DNA of 7,049 nucleotides, taken from assembly GCA_009925045.1 (NCBI GenBank), contig RFQK01000080.1, positions 1-7,049 on the forward strand. Direction: 5' to 3'. How positions within the stretch are numbered: the first letter of the stretch is position 1; every line of letters starts with the position of its first letter. The notes under the pieces are model-generated. The model was not told the DNA's origin. It ran no database searches and saw only the letters and a program-made list of their open reading frames with translations. Both the position numbers and the translations under genes were made by a program. This document shows positions 6,316 through 7,049 of this stretch, piece by piece. This DNA is from Methylococcaceae bacterium (lineage in GTDB: Bacteria > Pseudomonadota > Gammaproteobacteria > Methylococcales > Methylomonadaceae).

Positions 6316-7049
6316 TTTTGTTTATCAAACTGAAAGTTCAGGTGCAAGGGTTCACTTTGTTCTGCCGTCTTCGCAACCCAGGTGTTATTGTCAATCACAA
6401 CACCTTGTAACAGACTGTTAATGTCCAGACTGGTGCTATGGCGCTCATCGTCCGGTATTCGCAGATCGGCTTGATAATTCAGTTGGCCTTTGAGGGCTTC
6501 ACCGCGTAAAAAACTGAATTGTTTTTGCAGATTATGGATGGAGGTAGAACCTGTCACCAAAAGACGTGTACTGGTCGCATCACTGCTCATCAGGCCTTGT
6601 ATCGGATAGCCAAGAGTTTTGGCATGCAAGGTGTCGCTGGAGGTGCTGTCTTCAGTAAAGGTCAAGGTGCCATTAATGTTGCTAATGTCTAAATTAACCG
6701 ATTTCAAATTCATGTGAGCATCGTGCAGATGCGCATCTACTTTTACTTTTACCGGGTCGGACTCAACGTAGGGAACGTGTAAGTTCAGATCGATGCCGGC
6801 AGAGCCCTGACTGTTCGCAATATTGAGCAAGTTGTCGGCAGTATTGTGTAAAGGGGTTTTTTGCAAATACTGTAAAGCGTTATTCACCTGCGAATTCAAT
6901 TGCGCGAACACTTGAACATGATCGCTATTGGCAACGTCTTCAATGTTGATGATAGCCTGGTTGATCTGAACATTTTCACTACGGCCGTTGTAAATAGCGA
7001 CTTGTAAATCAGAATTCAAAAAATGGACGGTGGTATACAGATTTTGCAG
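6316..7049 (-). CDS. yhdP: YhdP middle part, 5' partial and cut at its 3' side
   Basis: This is the upstream portion of the same yhdP, reading in from the right edge with no start in the window; the frame is open to base 7049 (LQNLYTTVHF, then LNSDLQVAIYNG). It shows the AsmA-like repeated beta-strand style of YhdP, with LNLHVPYVESDPVKVKVDAHL, INGTLTFTED, LGYPIQGLMSSDATSTRLLV, FLRGEALKGQLNYQADLRIP and INSLLQGVVID. The last residues that look native are PLHLNFQFDKQ, near 6318-6350. The frame then runs into the TolC fragment and stops at 6204, adding a meaningless tail. Compared with family layout as I remember it, perhaps 50-150 residues expected between this part and the C-terminal part are absent. 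Confidence 0.8.

Noticed and set aside
5940..6320. An insertion sequence or other mobile element carrying the TolC piece.
   Set aside because: I saw no transposase, terminal inverted repeats or direct target duplication at either junction; the segment is purely an internal gene fragment.
5896..6333. A complete small + strand gene of 145 codons.
   Set aside because: The start at 5896 lies in antisense yhdP and the last codons cross the other junction. Only the middle, about 5944-6312, is TolC-like, so it is a fragment and not a whole gene.
1..7049. tRNA, rRNA, CRISPR array or cobalamin riboswitch.
   Set aside because: No cloverleaf-like segment, spaced repeats or B12-box-like conserved core was seen; the place where a riboswitch would be expected, upstream of btuB, is outside the window.

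Overview
The window looks like a chromosomal segment of a gammaproteobacterium. A methanotroph-like lineage (Methylococcales) is a tentative guess from gene content and protein style, not a demonstrated assignment. Two 60-base samples of the native sequence that I counted by hand (5881-5940 and 6421-6480) are each 52% G+C. The genes form two convergent groups that meet at a hairpin terminator near 3728-3757.

Left half, + strand. The window opens inside btuB, the TonB-dependent outer-membrane cobalamin receptor, whose 5' end lies outside. Seventeen to nineteen bases downstream comes a six-helix-type membrane protein that I assign to BtuM, the solitary ECF-type S-component for vitamin B12. It has the TRFxHxG, PDASLA and GVSDxCV(S/T)PAYAF signatures, including the cysteine expected to ligate the corrin cobalt. 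The pair would give outer-membrane and inner-membrane steps of B12 uptake. A perfect intrinsic terminator closes this unit. Next is an exported homologue of SBP56/SELENBP1, the methanethiol oxidase family, with a Sec signal peptide and without the selenium-binding cysteine motif of the animal proteins.

Right half, - strand, transcribed towards the centre. In order of transcription these are yhdP (AsmA-like envelope protein), a Nit1-type carbon-nitrogen hydrolase and a small BamC-like outer-membrane lipoprotein. They are closely spaced (37 and 8 bases) and probably co-transcribed.

The most unusual feature is in yhdP. About 370 bases (roughly 5944-6315) are not yhdP at all. They are an A+T-rich (30% G+C over 6061-6300), oppositely oriented internal piece of a TolC-family efflux gene of Bacteroidota style. 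The piece lacks both gene ends, is not flanked by any mobile element, leaves the two yhdP halves in different frames, and seems to replace a stretch of yhdP rather than simply interrupt it. The simplest reading is a chimeric assembly or wrongly filled gap. A recent illegitimate insertion is the biological alternative. I did not find a convincing undescribed system; the biology worth following is the BtuB-BtuM pair and the divergent SBP56 protein.
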